Positions 21,585 to 31,499 of a stretch of DNA of 64,000 nucleotides are shown piece by piece. The DNA comes from Anastrepha obliqua (lineage: Eukaryota; Arthropoda; Insecta; Diptera; Tephritidae): contig NC_072896.1 of NCBI RefSeq assembly GCF_027943255.1, positions 3,162,001 to 3,226,000 of the forward strand, written 5' to 3'. The translations under genes were made by a program, and so were the position numbers. Position 1 is the stretch's first letter. Every line of letters begins with the position of its first letter. The notes under the pieces were generated by a model, which was not told where the DNA came from, searched no databases, and saw nothing but the letters and a program-made list of their open reading frames with translations.

Positions 21585-21857
21585 AAGTTATTTACTAAGG
21601 AACAAACTTATCCTCTTTTATAAAATTATATTTGTTATTATTTTTCACCTTTTTTCATTATTTATTTCTTTAATTGTTTGATTATGTATTCCTTTATTTG
21701 TAAAGTTATTATCTTCTAATTTAGGTATTTTATTTTTTTTTGTGTTATACTAGACTGGGGGTTTATGCTGTTATAGTTGCTGTTTGATCTTCTAATTCTA
21801 ATTATGCTTTATTAGGAGGGTTACGGGCTATTGCTCAGACTATTTCTTATGAAGTTA
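21585..21857 (+). pseudogene. Nuclear copy of mitochondrial ND1, middle piece (copy 1)
   Basis: Under the invertebrate mitochondrial code (TGA Trp, ATA Met, AGA Ser) the 3' part reads SLGVYAVMVAVWSSNSNYAL then LGGLRAIAQTISYEV, a hallmark of ND1. The 5' part reads KLFTKEQTYPLL before an in-frame stop and a frameshift. It continues from the piece that ends at 14474. The standard nuclear code gives no useful frame. It joins kinesin intron sequence at 21857. Confidence 0.93.
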
Positions 21858-22470
21858 CACAAACCATTAGTATTGAAGTGGTTACTGCGCTCCTGTGCCT
21901 GAAAGGAAAAAAATTTGAATTAAGTCTTATAATTGCATTTGAGTTGATGTTTTTAGTTGTCCTTATACGTACTTATACGTCCTTCTTGGTGGCCTCAACG
22001 GTGATAGTGAAAATCGTATGTGAGCGCGATTACTGCTCATTCATGGCAGTAGCCGCAATAGCGCGGCTTGATGAGCCAAGCATAAGACAGTCAATTGTTT
22101 CGTCAACCGATGAAACCAGGGTTTCCGTTAATCCTGGCATAACAATGCCATTACGGTTCTCGCGTATTTCTACAATAAATTGCTCACGGGGCTGATGTGA
22201 CAACAAGTCATATAATTGCTCCTGATACAACTCCATAAAAGAACATTTCGCTACGAAGTCATATTCACTTTGTAAGCTTTTGATGCGTTTAAAGATATCG
22301 TACATTAATCGAGGCATGACCACTGTATTTTCATTCAACTCTCCGCCAAAAGCTGTACCTATTTTACTCACTTGCCAGAACCAGTCTGACCGTAGGCAAA
22401 TATTGTGGCATTGAATCCGGAAAAAAATTTGTCCAATACTCCCGTCACAATTACATCATAGACATATTCC
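21857..22470 (-). pseudogene. Chromokinesin motor fragment alpha, copy 1
   Basis: The minus strand reads [20 protein letters not shown], then an intact P-loop [12 protein letters not shown] frameshift follows, then GGELNENTVVMPRLMYDIFK and, after ELYQEQLYDLLSHQPREQFI, AATAMNEQ. An in-frame stop replaces the residue before SRSHTIFTITVEATKKD, the switch I region. The exon with switch II is missing: its place is taken by a deletion joining two intron sequences that are 181 bp apart in fragment beta. The 5' end is fused to a FoxK-like exon and the 3' end to mitochondrial ND1. The closest family appears to be KIF4/Klp3A. Confidence 0.8.
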
Positions 22471-22770
22471 ATTCCGATACAGTCAATTGTTTATCCGGTG
22501 CTGCGGATATAAGCAGGCTATCAACTGCACATACTTGTATGGTGGCTTCTCATTGTGGTATAAATCGTGCTGTAAAGAAAATCAGGCAAAAAAAAAAAAC
22601 ATTAGCAAATAGATTATGCAGGTATGACATAGATATTTACGTTTTGTAAATTGTTGTTCCTATAGTTGTTGTAATCGGCTTGATTCTGACGAAAACCTTG
22701 GCGCGGTCTGGCTGGGCAACTATTGTACATAAGATCGGCAAAGCACCGCACATTATTTTTATGTAATTAT
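22471..22770 (-). pseudogene. FoxK-like forkhead gene fragment, copy 1
   Basis: One minus-strand exon (22471-22569) reads HDLYHNEKPPYKYVQLIA, and after a frameshift [13 protein letters not shown]. This matches the start of the forkhead DNA-binding domain. The AAPDKQLT combination and the Q in YVQLI point to FoxK. A 71-bp intron (22570-22640, GTAAAT...TTTACAG) joins it in frame to an upstream exon ending DYNNYRNNNLQN, an Asn-rich region plausible for the protein upstream of the domain. The fusion to kinesin is at about 22470. Family level is fairly sure; FoxK itself is inference. Confidence 0.6.
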
Positions 22771-23196
22771 ACTAAAAGGAAAGCAAACGCGCTATCGCTT
22801 TCGTGTAGGCTAATTACCACCATCGGCAGCTCGCTGCTCGAGTGACATGCCCGGCGAGCCTGGGGTCGATTGAAAAACAGTATTGTCTCGCGAATTGTCT
22901 GCAAGTATAAATTAAATTAAACATTTTAATATTTATTTTTCATATTAGCACCACTCTATGCGTACCCATATGACGGGGCTTCGTCTGATACCGGTAATCC
23001 CTTATCCAGTGCTGTGGCTATAGCTACCCAACGCCCCTACCTACCGCCTGATACTTTTGTTCCAAAGTGTGGTTTGGCTCTTGGAGTATTTGGTATTCTG
23101 GAGTATTTGGTATTGCACTACTAGTATTTATACCATCGGTCGCAACGGCTCCCTGTGGTGGTACAATGCTTTGTAATGCAGCATTTAGGGAGCTGC
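22771..23196 (-). other. Sequence between FoxK-like exons and kinesin beta, copy 1
   Basis: A minus-strand acceptor-like TATACTTGCAG at about 22906 is followed by a short open stretch, STPGSPGMSLEQRAADGGN, that could be another FoxK exon. The 22940-23196 part continues open from the kinesin beta side with no family that I recognise. Confidence 0.35.
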
Positions 23197-24450
23197 TCAT
23201 TCTATAACTTCCCCATTAGCGGCCAACAGTTCAATAGGTAACTGTTGTATGGCACTCTTGGCGATCGGTTTATTTTTAATTTTACGCGCACGGTCTGCAT
23301 AGCAAAGGGTCTCAGCAACATTATAGTCGGCCGGACTAACGCAGGCTATCATAAGAATGATCGGATTGACGCCTAGGGAGTCTTGCAACAAACGAGTCAA
23401 TTTGAAGTCCCGAAAGCGGACAAAACCAGAGCCCTGACTAGCTGTAAAACAATAAAGAATTATATGAATATTTGTATGTATTTATGTATAGTATAATATT
23501 TTTGTAAAGTAGAAGGAATCGTTAGTAATAAAACGTATCTACACAAACCATTAGTATTGTTTCCATACGTTATAAATACTCAACTATAAGGTTTTTTGCA
23601 CTTACAATCAAGCGCCGATACGTAATCTCAGGGTTAAAAGATCCTGATTTATTTTAACACCCTCCTTAAAACGATCACCTGTAGCTTGTGTCTTCTTAGA
23701 GCGTTGTGAACCAGCCAAATCTACTAAATGGAACTTTGAAGTAGTTACTGTGCTCCTGTGCTTGAAAGGAAAAATATTAAATTAAGTCTTTGAATTGATG
23801 TTTTTAGTTGTCCTTATACGTACATTTCGTCTTTCTTGGTGGCCTCAACGGTGATAGTGAAAATCGTATGTGAGCGCGATGACTGCTCATTCATGGCAGT
23901 AGCCGCAATAGCGCGGCTTGATGAGCCAAGCATAAGACAGTCAATTGTTTCGTCAACCGATGAAACCAGGGTTTCCGTAAATCCTGGCATAACAATGCCA
24001 TTACGGTTCTCGCGTATTTCTACAATAAATTGCTGACGGGGCTGATGTGACTGTCAATTGCTCCTGATACAACTCCATAAAAGAACATTTTGCTACGAAG
24101 TCATATTTACTTTGTAAACTTTTAATGCGTTTAAAGATATTGTACATTAATCGAGGCATGACCATTGAATTTTCATCCAACTCTCCGCCAAACGCTATAC
24201 CAATAGTGTGAGTGTTGCCAAAACCAGTCTGACCATAGGTAAATATTGTGGCATTGAATCCGGAACACAATTTGTCCAATACTCCCATCACAATTACATC
24301 ATAGACATATTCCTGCGTGTCTCGTGCATCAAACAAATTGTAGATGAATGTGTCGCTGAGAGGGTCTACAATTACCCCTGCAGAATCGCCCACACGCTTC
24401 ACAGCTTCTTGGCAACCACGCTCTCATTCTGAAGGCACAATACTGCTTTT
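23197..24450 (-). pseudogene. Chromokinesin motor fragment beta with introns, copy 1
   Basis: This is most of a kinesin motor domain on the minus strand. Exon 1 (24450-about 23823) has ERGCQEAVKR, YVYDVIVMGVLDK, a damaged P-loop (GQTGFGNTHT, with the usual SGK changed to FGN), a small frameshift near 24050, and NEQSSRSHTIFTITVEATKK. An intron (about 23757-23822) follows. The next exon has [20 protein letters not shown] (switch II). A second intron of about 150 bp follows, then [20 protein letters not shown] and [16 protein letters not shown]. Loss of the P-loop lysine would abolish ATP binding, and an in-frame stop sits in SE-stop-ERGC. It resembles KIF4/Klp3A. Retained introns exclude retroposition. 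Confidence 0.85.
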
Positions 24451-25677
24451 CCCTAATACCGTTATAACAAAACAGAAAATATGTATATACATATAACTAA
24501 ATTATATGTAAAACATAGATAATAAGACATAGGAAATAAGCAAGAATGATAGAAACAAGATTGCGCTCATCAGAGAGTGCCTGACGCCGCGGATGCCAAG
24601 TTGTTCAGTGATGATAACCATTTGCTCTTCACAATAGATTTAGTGCTTTTTTATAGCCAAAATACGAAAATTTTTAAGTTTGGTGTTTGTTTCTTTTTGT
24701 TTTTAATTTAAAGCTACCCAAACCGTAAGTTAAAAAAAACTGTATTATTAAACAAAAGAATGTTAGAAAAGGTAACTCTGAGAAGATTAATGCAAATTTG
24801 TTGATTCCTATAAAGTTTGATATTTTGAAATTGCAAATTTAATTTTTTGCTCCTTTTAAGTTAATGCAATAATATTAAATTTCTTCTCTCAACTCTTCTT
24901 AACATTGAAAACCTTTTTACACATTTTAAAAAGCGTTTGAATTTACTGAATGCGAATTAAAACCATAGAGGTACTCAATCCTTAGTGGGACTTAGAGCAT
25001 CAAGAGGTGTATTCATATTAAAAATTAGCAAAAAAAAAAAAATACCAGAAAATACTGAAAAAACCATAACGACATTTTTACAAAAAGAGTACCTTATCTA
25101 GTTACATAACCTCAAATATAGCAAATAACTCGGTACCTTAACAAAAGAGTCTCGCTTAACAAAAAAAAAAACTCATAAATTAAATTGTACATAAGCATAA
25201 CACATTTATTAAAAAAAAAACGCACATTTCAAAAACAATTTGTCAACCATACAAAGTTCTTTAAGTGATTCAATAAAAATGTGTTGGGTTATTTTCTTTG
25301 AATGGGCATTTTAATGCGTTTTTATATCCAAAGCTAGGCAACACTGCAGTAGCGAGAGAGAGATTTAACTGCGGAAAGCAGAAGAATACCAACAACAACT
25401 GCGACCGCGGGCAGTGCGTTTTTGTTGTGTTCTAGAACATTTTGGACTGCGTGGTGCCAAAGCGGCCTTCGCATATCGCTTTCTATTGCTTTTGAGTCAA
25501 TCAAGGTATTTTGTTTTTGTAAGTGCAATATTCGGACTATCAAGTGATGGAAGACAAAAGTACACGGAAGCAAGAAGGGAGCGCTGTGCTGGCGCACATA
25601 TGCATGTATGTTTGAACGTGCATGGATGTAGTAACATATGAATACAATTATTTTATAGGAAGTTTAGAAGGCAAGTA
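24451..25677. other. Non-coding remainder of the duplicated unit, copy 1
   Basis: A/T-rich up to about 25300, then a less AT-rich patch (25330-25600) with both-strand ORFs of 75-87 codons but no family resemblance. It may be flanking host DNA of the kinesin gene. Confidence 0.4.
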
Positions 25678-25859
25678 CAAACTTACACACATTGTTAAGG
25701 AGGTATTGAAGATGGTTTCCGTATTGTTTGGGTACATATTGGTAGATATGGTCTCGAGATATAGGTCAAAACGTGGACCCGGGTAACCTTTGGTTGTGTA
25801 TGTACAATATGGGTATCAAATGAAAGCTGTTGATAAGTGCTTTAATACGGGGTAATTTG

Positions 25860-26341
25860 TTATGTTATGTTATGTTATGTTATGTTATGTTATGTTATGT
25901 TATGTTATGTTATGTTATGTTATGTTATGTTATGTTATGTTATGTTATGTTATGTTATGTTATGTTATGTTATGTTATGTTATGTTATGTTATGTTATGT
26001 TATGTTATGTTATGTTATGTTATGTTATGTTATGTTATGTTATGTTATGTTATGTTATGTTATGTTATGTTATGTTATGTTATGTTATGTTATGTTATGT
26101 TGTGTTGTGTTGTGTTGTGTTGTGTTGTGTTGTGTTATGTCATGTTATGTTATGTTATGTTATGTTATGTTATGTTATGTTATGTTATGTTATGTTATGT
26201 TATGTTATGTTATGTTATGTTATGTTATGTTATGTTATGTTATGTTATGTTATGTTATGTTATGTTATGTTATGTTATGTTATGTTATGTTATGTTATGT
26301 TATGTTATGTTATGTTATGTTATGTTATGTTATGTTATGTT
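25860..26341 (+). repeat. TTATG pentanucleotide array, copy 2 (about 96 units)
   Basis: Same array as at 20371, including the seven-unit TTGTG cluster and the single TCATG, but one pentamer shorter before the cluster. Confidence 0.97.
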
Positions 26342-26449
26342 AAAGTATATGTTATGTTAATGTTAACTCATTCTCTATATCCATACAAAATATGTATCAA
26401 ACAAATAAAATTAAAATTTTCTTTTGAAAAATGCAACCATTCAATCAGT

Positions 26450-26605
26450 ATTTTCTTATGACGTTATCACGTTAAACTATCGTCAGTAAACCGACTTTGC
26501 AGACAACCTCTTTTTTAACATAGCACACTCAATTGATAAGTCGAACAAATTCGATAAATCGAACAGCGCCTGTTTTAATTAGTTCGAGTTATCGCGAGTG
26601 CACTG
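26450..26605 (+). mobile_element. Tigger-like 3' end, duplicated
   Basis: Copy of the Tigger 3' terminal region, with the inverted repeat ending CGCGAGTGCACTG at 26605 and a TA after it. No matching 5' end exists on this side, because the duplication breakpoint lies inside the element. Confidence 0.85.
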
Positions 26606-27068
26606 TATATGTATACATATATATCATATATTCATAATATAGTGAAATCTAAATACACCCAGCAAATACAAATCTGTAAACTCAAAATGCATACAATCAA
26701 CATACTTTACTGAAAATCAAGCATTAATATATATATGTATATAAATATATACATATATCCATAAATATATCTATATATATATATATATATATATATATGA
26801 ATAGACGTATATAATATAGAAATAATTTGTAAAATTTTGTATTTTTATTCATTTATTATCTTCTAAAATTGTTTATTTATACGATGTCTGGCAGCACTTC
26901 GGCTTATTCGGATTATTGGTCAATTTCACAATTTTTAAACTCAAATAACTTAAAAACTACAAGTCGCCTAGAAGTGAGGTTTTCACTTTTAGAAAGTAGA
27001 ATACCCCCTCTATCCCCCCTTAAACTCCTTTTTTTAAAACAGACGGGGTAGGGAATGGGTATTTTCCC

Positions 27069-27341
27069 AAGTTATTTACTAAGGAACAAACTTATCCTCT
27101 TTTATAAAATTATATTTGTTATTATTTTTCACCTTTTTTCATTATTTATTTCTTTAATTGTTTGATTATGTATTCCTTTATTTGTAAAGTTATTATCTTC
27201 TAATTTAGGTATTTTATTTTTTTTTGTGTTATACTAGACTGGGGGTTTATGCTGTTATAGTTGCTGTTTGATCTTCTAATTCTAATTATGCTTTATTAGG
27301 AGGGTTACGGGCTATTGCTCAGACTATTTCTTATGAAGTTA
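27069..27341 (+). pseudogene. Nuclear copy of mitochondrial ND1, middle piece (copy 2)
   Basis: Identical duplicate of 21585-21857 at an offset of 5484 bp. It carries the same invertebrate-code ND1 block ALLGGLRAIAQTISYEV. Confidence 0.92.
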
Positions 27342-27954
27342 CACAAACCATTAGTATTGAAGTGGTTACTGCGCTCCTGTGCCTGAAAGGAAAAAAATTT
27401 GAATTAAGTCTTATAATTGCATTTGAGTTGATGTTTTTAGTTGTCCTTATACGTACTTATACGTCCTTCTTGGTGGCCTCAACGGTGATAGTGAAAATCG
27501 TATGTGAGCGCGATTACTGCTCATTCATGGCAGTAGCCGCAATAGCGCGGCTTGATGAGCCAAGCATAAGACAGTCAATTGTTTCGTCAACCGATGAAAC
27601 CAGGGTTTCCGTTAATCCTGGCATAACAATGCCATTACGGTTCTCGCGTATTTCTACAATAAATTGCTCACGGGGCTGATGTGACAACAAGTCATATAAT
27701 TGCTCCTGATACAACTCCATAAAAGAACATTTCGCTACGAAGTCATATTCACTTTGTAAGCTTTTGATGCGTTTAAAGATATCGTACATTAATCGAGGCA
27801 TGACCACTGTATTTTCATTCAACTCTCCGCCAAAAGCTGTACCTATTTTACTCACTTGCCAGAACCAGTCTGACCGTAGGCAAATATTGTGGCATTGAAT
27901 CCGGAAAAAAATTTGTCCAATACTCCCGTCACAATTACATCATAGACATATTCC
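27341..27954 (-). pseudogene. Chromokinesin motor fragment alpha, copy 2
   Basis: Identical duplicate of 21857-22470, with the same intact P-loop, the same stop before SRSH and the same loss of the switch II exon. Confidence 0.8.
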
Positions 27955-28254
27955 ATTCCGATACAGTCAATTGTTTATCCGGTGCTGCGGATATAAGCAG
28001 GCTATCAACTGCACATACTTGTATGGTGGCTTCTCATTGTGGTATAAATCGTGCTGTAAAGAAAATCAGGCAAAAAAAAAAAACATTAGCAAATAGATTA
28101 TGCAGGTATGACATAGATATTTACGTTTTGTAAATTGTTGTTCCTATAGTTGTTGTAATCGGCTTGATTCTGACGAAAACCTTGGCGCGGTCTGGCTGGG
28201 CAACTATTGTACATAAGATCGGCAAAGCACCGCACATTATTTTTATGTAATTAT
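27955..28254 (-). pseudogene. FoxK-like forkhead gene fragment, copy 2
   Basis: Identical duplicate of 22471-22770: HNEKPPYKYVQLIA exon, 71-bp intron and Asn-rich upstream exon. Confidence 0.6.
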
Positions 28255-28680
28255 ACTAAAAGGAAAGCAAACGCGCTATCGCTTTCGTGTAGGCTAATTA
28301 CCACCATCGGCAGCTCGCTGCTCGAGTGACATGCCCGGCGAGCCTGGGGTCGATTGAAAAACAGTATTGTCTCGCGAATTGTCTGCAAGTATAAATTAAA
28401 TTAAACATTTTAATATTTATTTTTCATATTAGCACCACTCTATGCGTACCCATATGACGGGGCTTCGTCTGATACCGGTAATCCCTTATCCAGTGCTGTG
28501 GCTATAGCTACCCAACGCCCCTACCTACCGCCTGATACTTTTGTTCCAAAGTGTGGTTTGGCTCTTGGAGTATTTGGTATTCTGGAGTATTTGGTATTGC
28601 ACTACTAGTATTTATACCATCGGTCGCAACGGCTCCCTGTGGTGGTACAATGCTTTGTAATGCAGCATTTAGGGAGCTGC

Positions 28681-29934
28681 TCATTCTATAACTTCCCCAT
28701 TAGCGGCCAACAGTTCAATAGGTAACTGTTGTATGGCACTCTTGGCGATCGGTTTATTTTTAATTTTACGCGCACGGTCTGCATAGCAAAGGGTCTCAGC
28801 AACATTATAGTCGGCCGGACTAACGCAGGCTATCATAAGAATGATCGGATTGACGCCTAGGGAGTCTTGCAACAAACGAGTCAATTTGAAGTCCCGAAAG
28901 CGGACAAAACCAGAGCCCTGACTAGCTGTAAAACAATAAAGAATTATATGAATATTTGTATGTATTTATGTATAGTATAATATTTTTGTAAAGTAGAAGG
29001 AATCGTTAGTAATAAAACGTATCTACACAAACCATTAGTATTGTTTCCATACGTTATAAATACTCAACTATAAGGTTTTTTGCACTTACAATCAAGCGCC
29101 GATACGTAATCTCAGGGTTAAAAGATCCTGATTTATTTTAACACCCTCCTTAAAACGATCACCTGTAGCTTGTGTCTTCTTAGAGCGTTGTGAACCAGCC
29201 AAATCTACTAAATGGAACTTTGAAGTAGTTACTGTGCTCCTGTGCTTGAAAGGAAAAATATTAAATTAAGTCTTTGAATTGATGTTTTTAGTTGTCCTTA
29301 TACGTACATTTCGTCTTTCTTGGTGGCCTCAACGGTGATAGTGAAAATCGTATGTGAGCGCGATGACTGCTCATTCATGGCAGTAGCCGCAATAGCGCGG
29401 CTTGATGAGCCAAGCATAAGACAGTCAATTGTTTCGTCAACCGATGAAACCAGGGTTTCCGTAAATCCTGGCATAACAATGCCATTACGGTTCTCGCGTA
29501 TTTCTACAATAAATTGCTGACGGGGCTGATGTGACTGTCAATTGCTCCTGATACAACTCCATAAAAGAACATTTTGCTACGAAGTCATATTTACTTTGTA
29601 AACTTTTAATGCGTTTAAAGATATTGTACATTAATCGAGGCATGACCATTGAATTTTCATCCAACTCTCCGCCAAACGCTATACCAATAGTGTGAGTGTT
29701 GCCAAAACCAGTCTGACCATAGGTAAATATTGTGGCATTGAATCCGGAACACAATTTGTCCAATACTCCCATCACAATTACATCATAGACATATTCCTGC
29801 GTGTCTCGTGCATCAAACAAATTGTAGATGAATGTGTCGCTGAGAGGGTCTACAATTACCCCTGCAGAATCGCCCACACGCTTCACAGCTTCTTGGCAAC
29901 CACGCTCTCATTCTGAAGGCACAATACTGCTTTT
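28681..29934 (-). pseudogene. Chromokinesin motor fragment beta with introns, copy 2
   Basis: Identical duplicate of 23197-24450, with the same GFGNT P-loop change, frameshift and exon layout. That both copies share every lesion shows that decay preceded the duplication. Confidence 0.85.
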
Positions 29935-31499
29935 CCCTAATACCGTTATAACAAAACAGAAAATATGTATATACATATAACTAAATTATATGTAAAACAT
30001 AGATAATAAGACATAGGAAATAAGCAAGAATGATAGAAACAAGATTGCGCTCATCAGAGAGTGCCTGACGCCGCGGATGCCAAGTTGTTCAGTGATGATA
30101 ACCATTTGCTCTTCACAATAGATTTAGTGCTTTTTTATAGCCAAAATACGAAAATTTTTAAGTTTGGTGTTTGTTTCTTTTTGTTTTTAATTTAAAGCTA
30201 CCCAAACCGTAAGTTAAAAAAAACTGTATTATTAAACAAAAGAATGTTAGAAAAGGTAACTCTGAGAAGATTAATGCAAATTTGTTGATTCCTATAAAGT
30301 TTGATATTTTGAAATTGCAAATTTAATTTTTTGCTCCTTTTAAGTTAATGCAATAATATTAAATTTCTTCTCTCAACTCTTCTTAACATTGAAAACCTTT
30401 TTACACATTTTAAAAAGCGTTTGAATTTACTGAATGCGAATTAAAACCATAGAGGTACTCAATCCTTAGTGGGACTTAGAGCATCAAGAGGTGTATTCAT
30501 ATTAAAAATTAGCAAAAAAAAAAAAATACCAGAAAATACTGAAAAAACCATAACGACATTTTTACAAAAAGAGTACCTTATCTAGTTACATAACCTCAAA
30601 TATAGCAAATAACTCGGTACCTTAACAAAAGAGTCTCGCTTAACAAAAAAAAAAACTCATAAATTAAATTGTACATAAGCATAACACATTTATTAAAAAA
30701 AAAACGCACATTTCAAAAACAATTTGTCAACCATACAAAGTTCTTTAAGTGATTCAATAAAAATGTGTTGGGTTATTTTCTTTGAATGGGCATTTTAATG
30801 CGTTTTTATATCCAAAGCTAGGCAACACTGCAGTAGCGAGAGAGAGATTTAACTGCGGAAAGCAGAAGAATACCAACAACAACTGCGACCGCGGGCAGTG
30901 CGTTTTTGTTGTGTTCTAGAACATTTTGGACTGCGTGGTGCCAAAGCGGCCTTCGCATATCGCTTTCTATTGCTTTTGAGTCAATCAAGGTATTTTGTTT
31001 TTGTAAGTGCAATATTCGGACTATCAAGTGATGGAAGACAAAAGTACACGGAAGCAAGAAGGGAGCGCTGTGCTGGCGCACATATGCATGTATGTTTGAA
31101 CGTGCATGGATGTAGTAACATATGAATACAATTATTTTATAGGAAGTTTAGAAGGCAAGTAGGTGTGTGTATATGTACGCATGCTAGGACTTAAAGTAGA
31201 TTTGTATACATATACACCTTCATGGCTATAGAGCAGAATTGTTTTTGTACTTGTTAGGAAGAAACTTATAAGAATGTAATGTGCTGTGCCATGTGAATAA
31301 ATAAGTCAAGGTTATTTGGGCATACAGGCGTATGCACATATGAAAGGAAGATGATGTTCTTGCGCTTGTGCATTATTGTTTTTCATATACAAATGTACAT
31401 ACATACATATGTAATTTGCCGTCGAATACATAAACTATAAATTGAAATATAACATAAAATAAGCGTTGATTTATCTTAGGTAGGTAGGTTGGGTGGTTG
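29935..31499. other. Remainder of copy 2 and unique flank
   Basis: 29935-31161 repeats 24451-25677. 31162-31499 is unique AT-rich DNA with ACATACATA-like simple sequence and no gene. Confidence 0.45.

Larger units (their letters stand above)
20189..25677. repeat. Tandem duplication, copy 1 (5489 bp)
   Basis: The sequence starting CAAACTTACACACATTG at 20189 recurs from 25678 and runs to GAAGGCAAGTA (25667-25677 and 31151-31161). By eye and by identical predicted frames the copies match throughout. The only difference I found is one 5-bp unit in the TTATG array, which shifts the offset from 5489 to 5484. Confidence 0.93.
25678..31161. repeat. Tandem duplication, copy 2 (5484 bp)
   Basis: Second copy of the unit starting at 20189, joined directly to copy 1 at 25677/25678 (GGCAAGTA then CAAACTTACACAC). 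It ends at 31161, after which the sequence diverges into unique DNA. Confidence 0.93.

Noticed and set aside
20189..31161. Active kinesin-based meiotic driver
   Set aside because: An attractive idea given multi-copy kinesin pieces, but every copy is truncated with stops, a lost P-loop lysine or a missing switch II exon, and no sex linkage or expression can be judged here.
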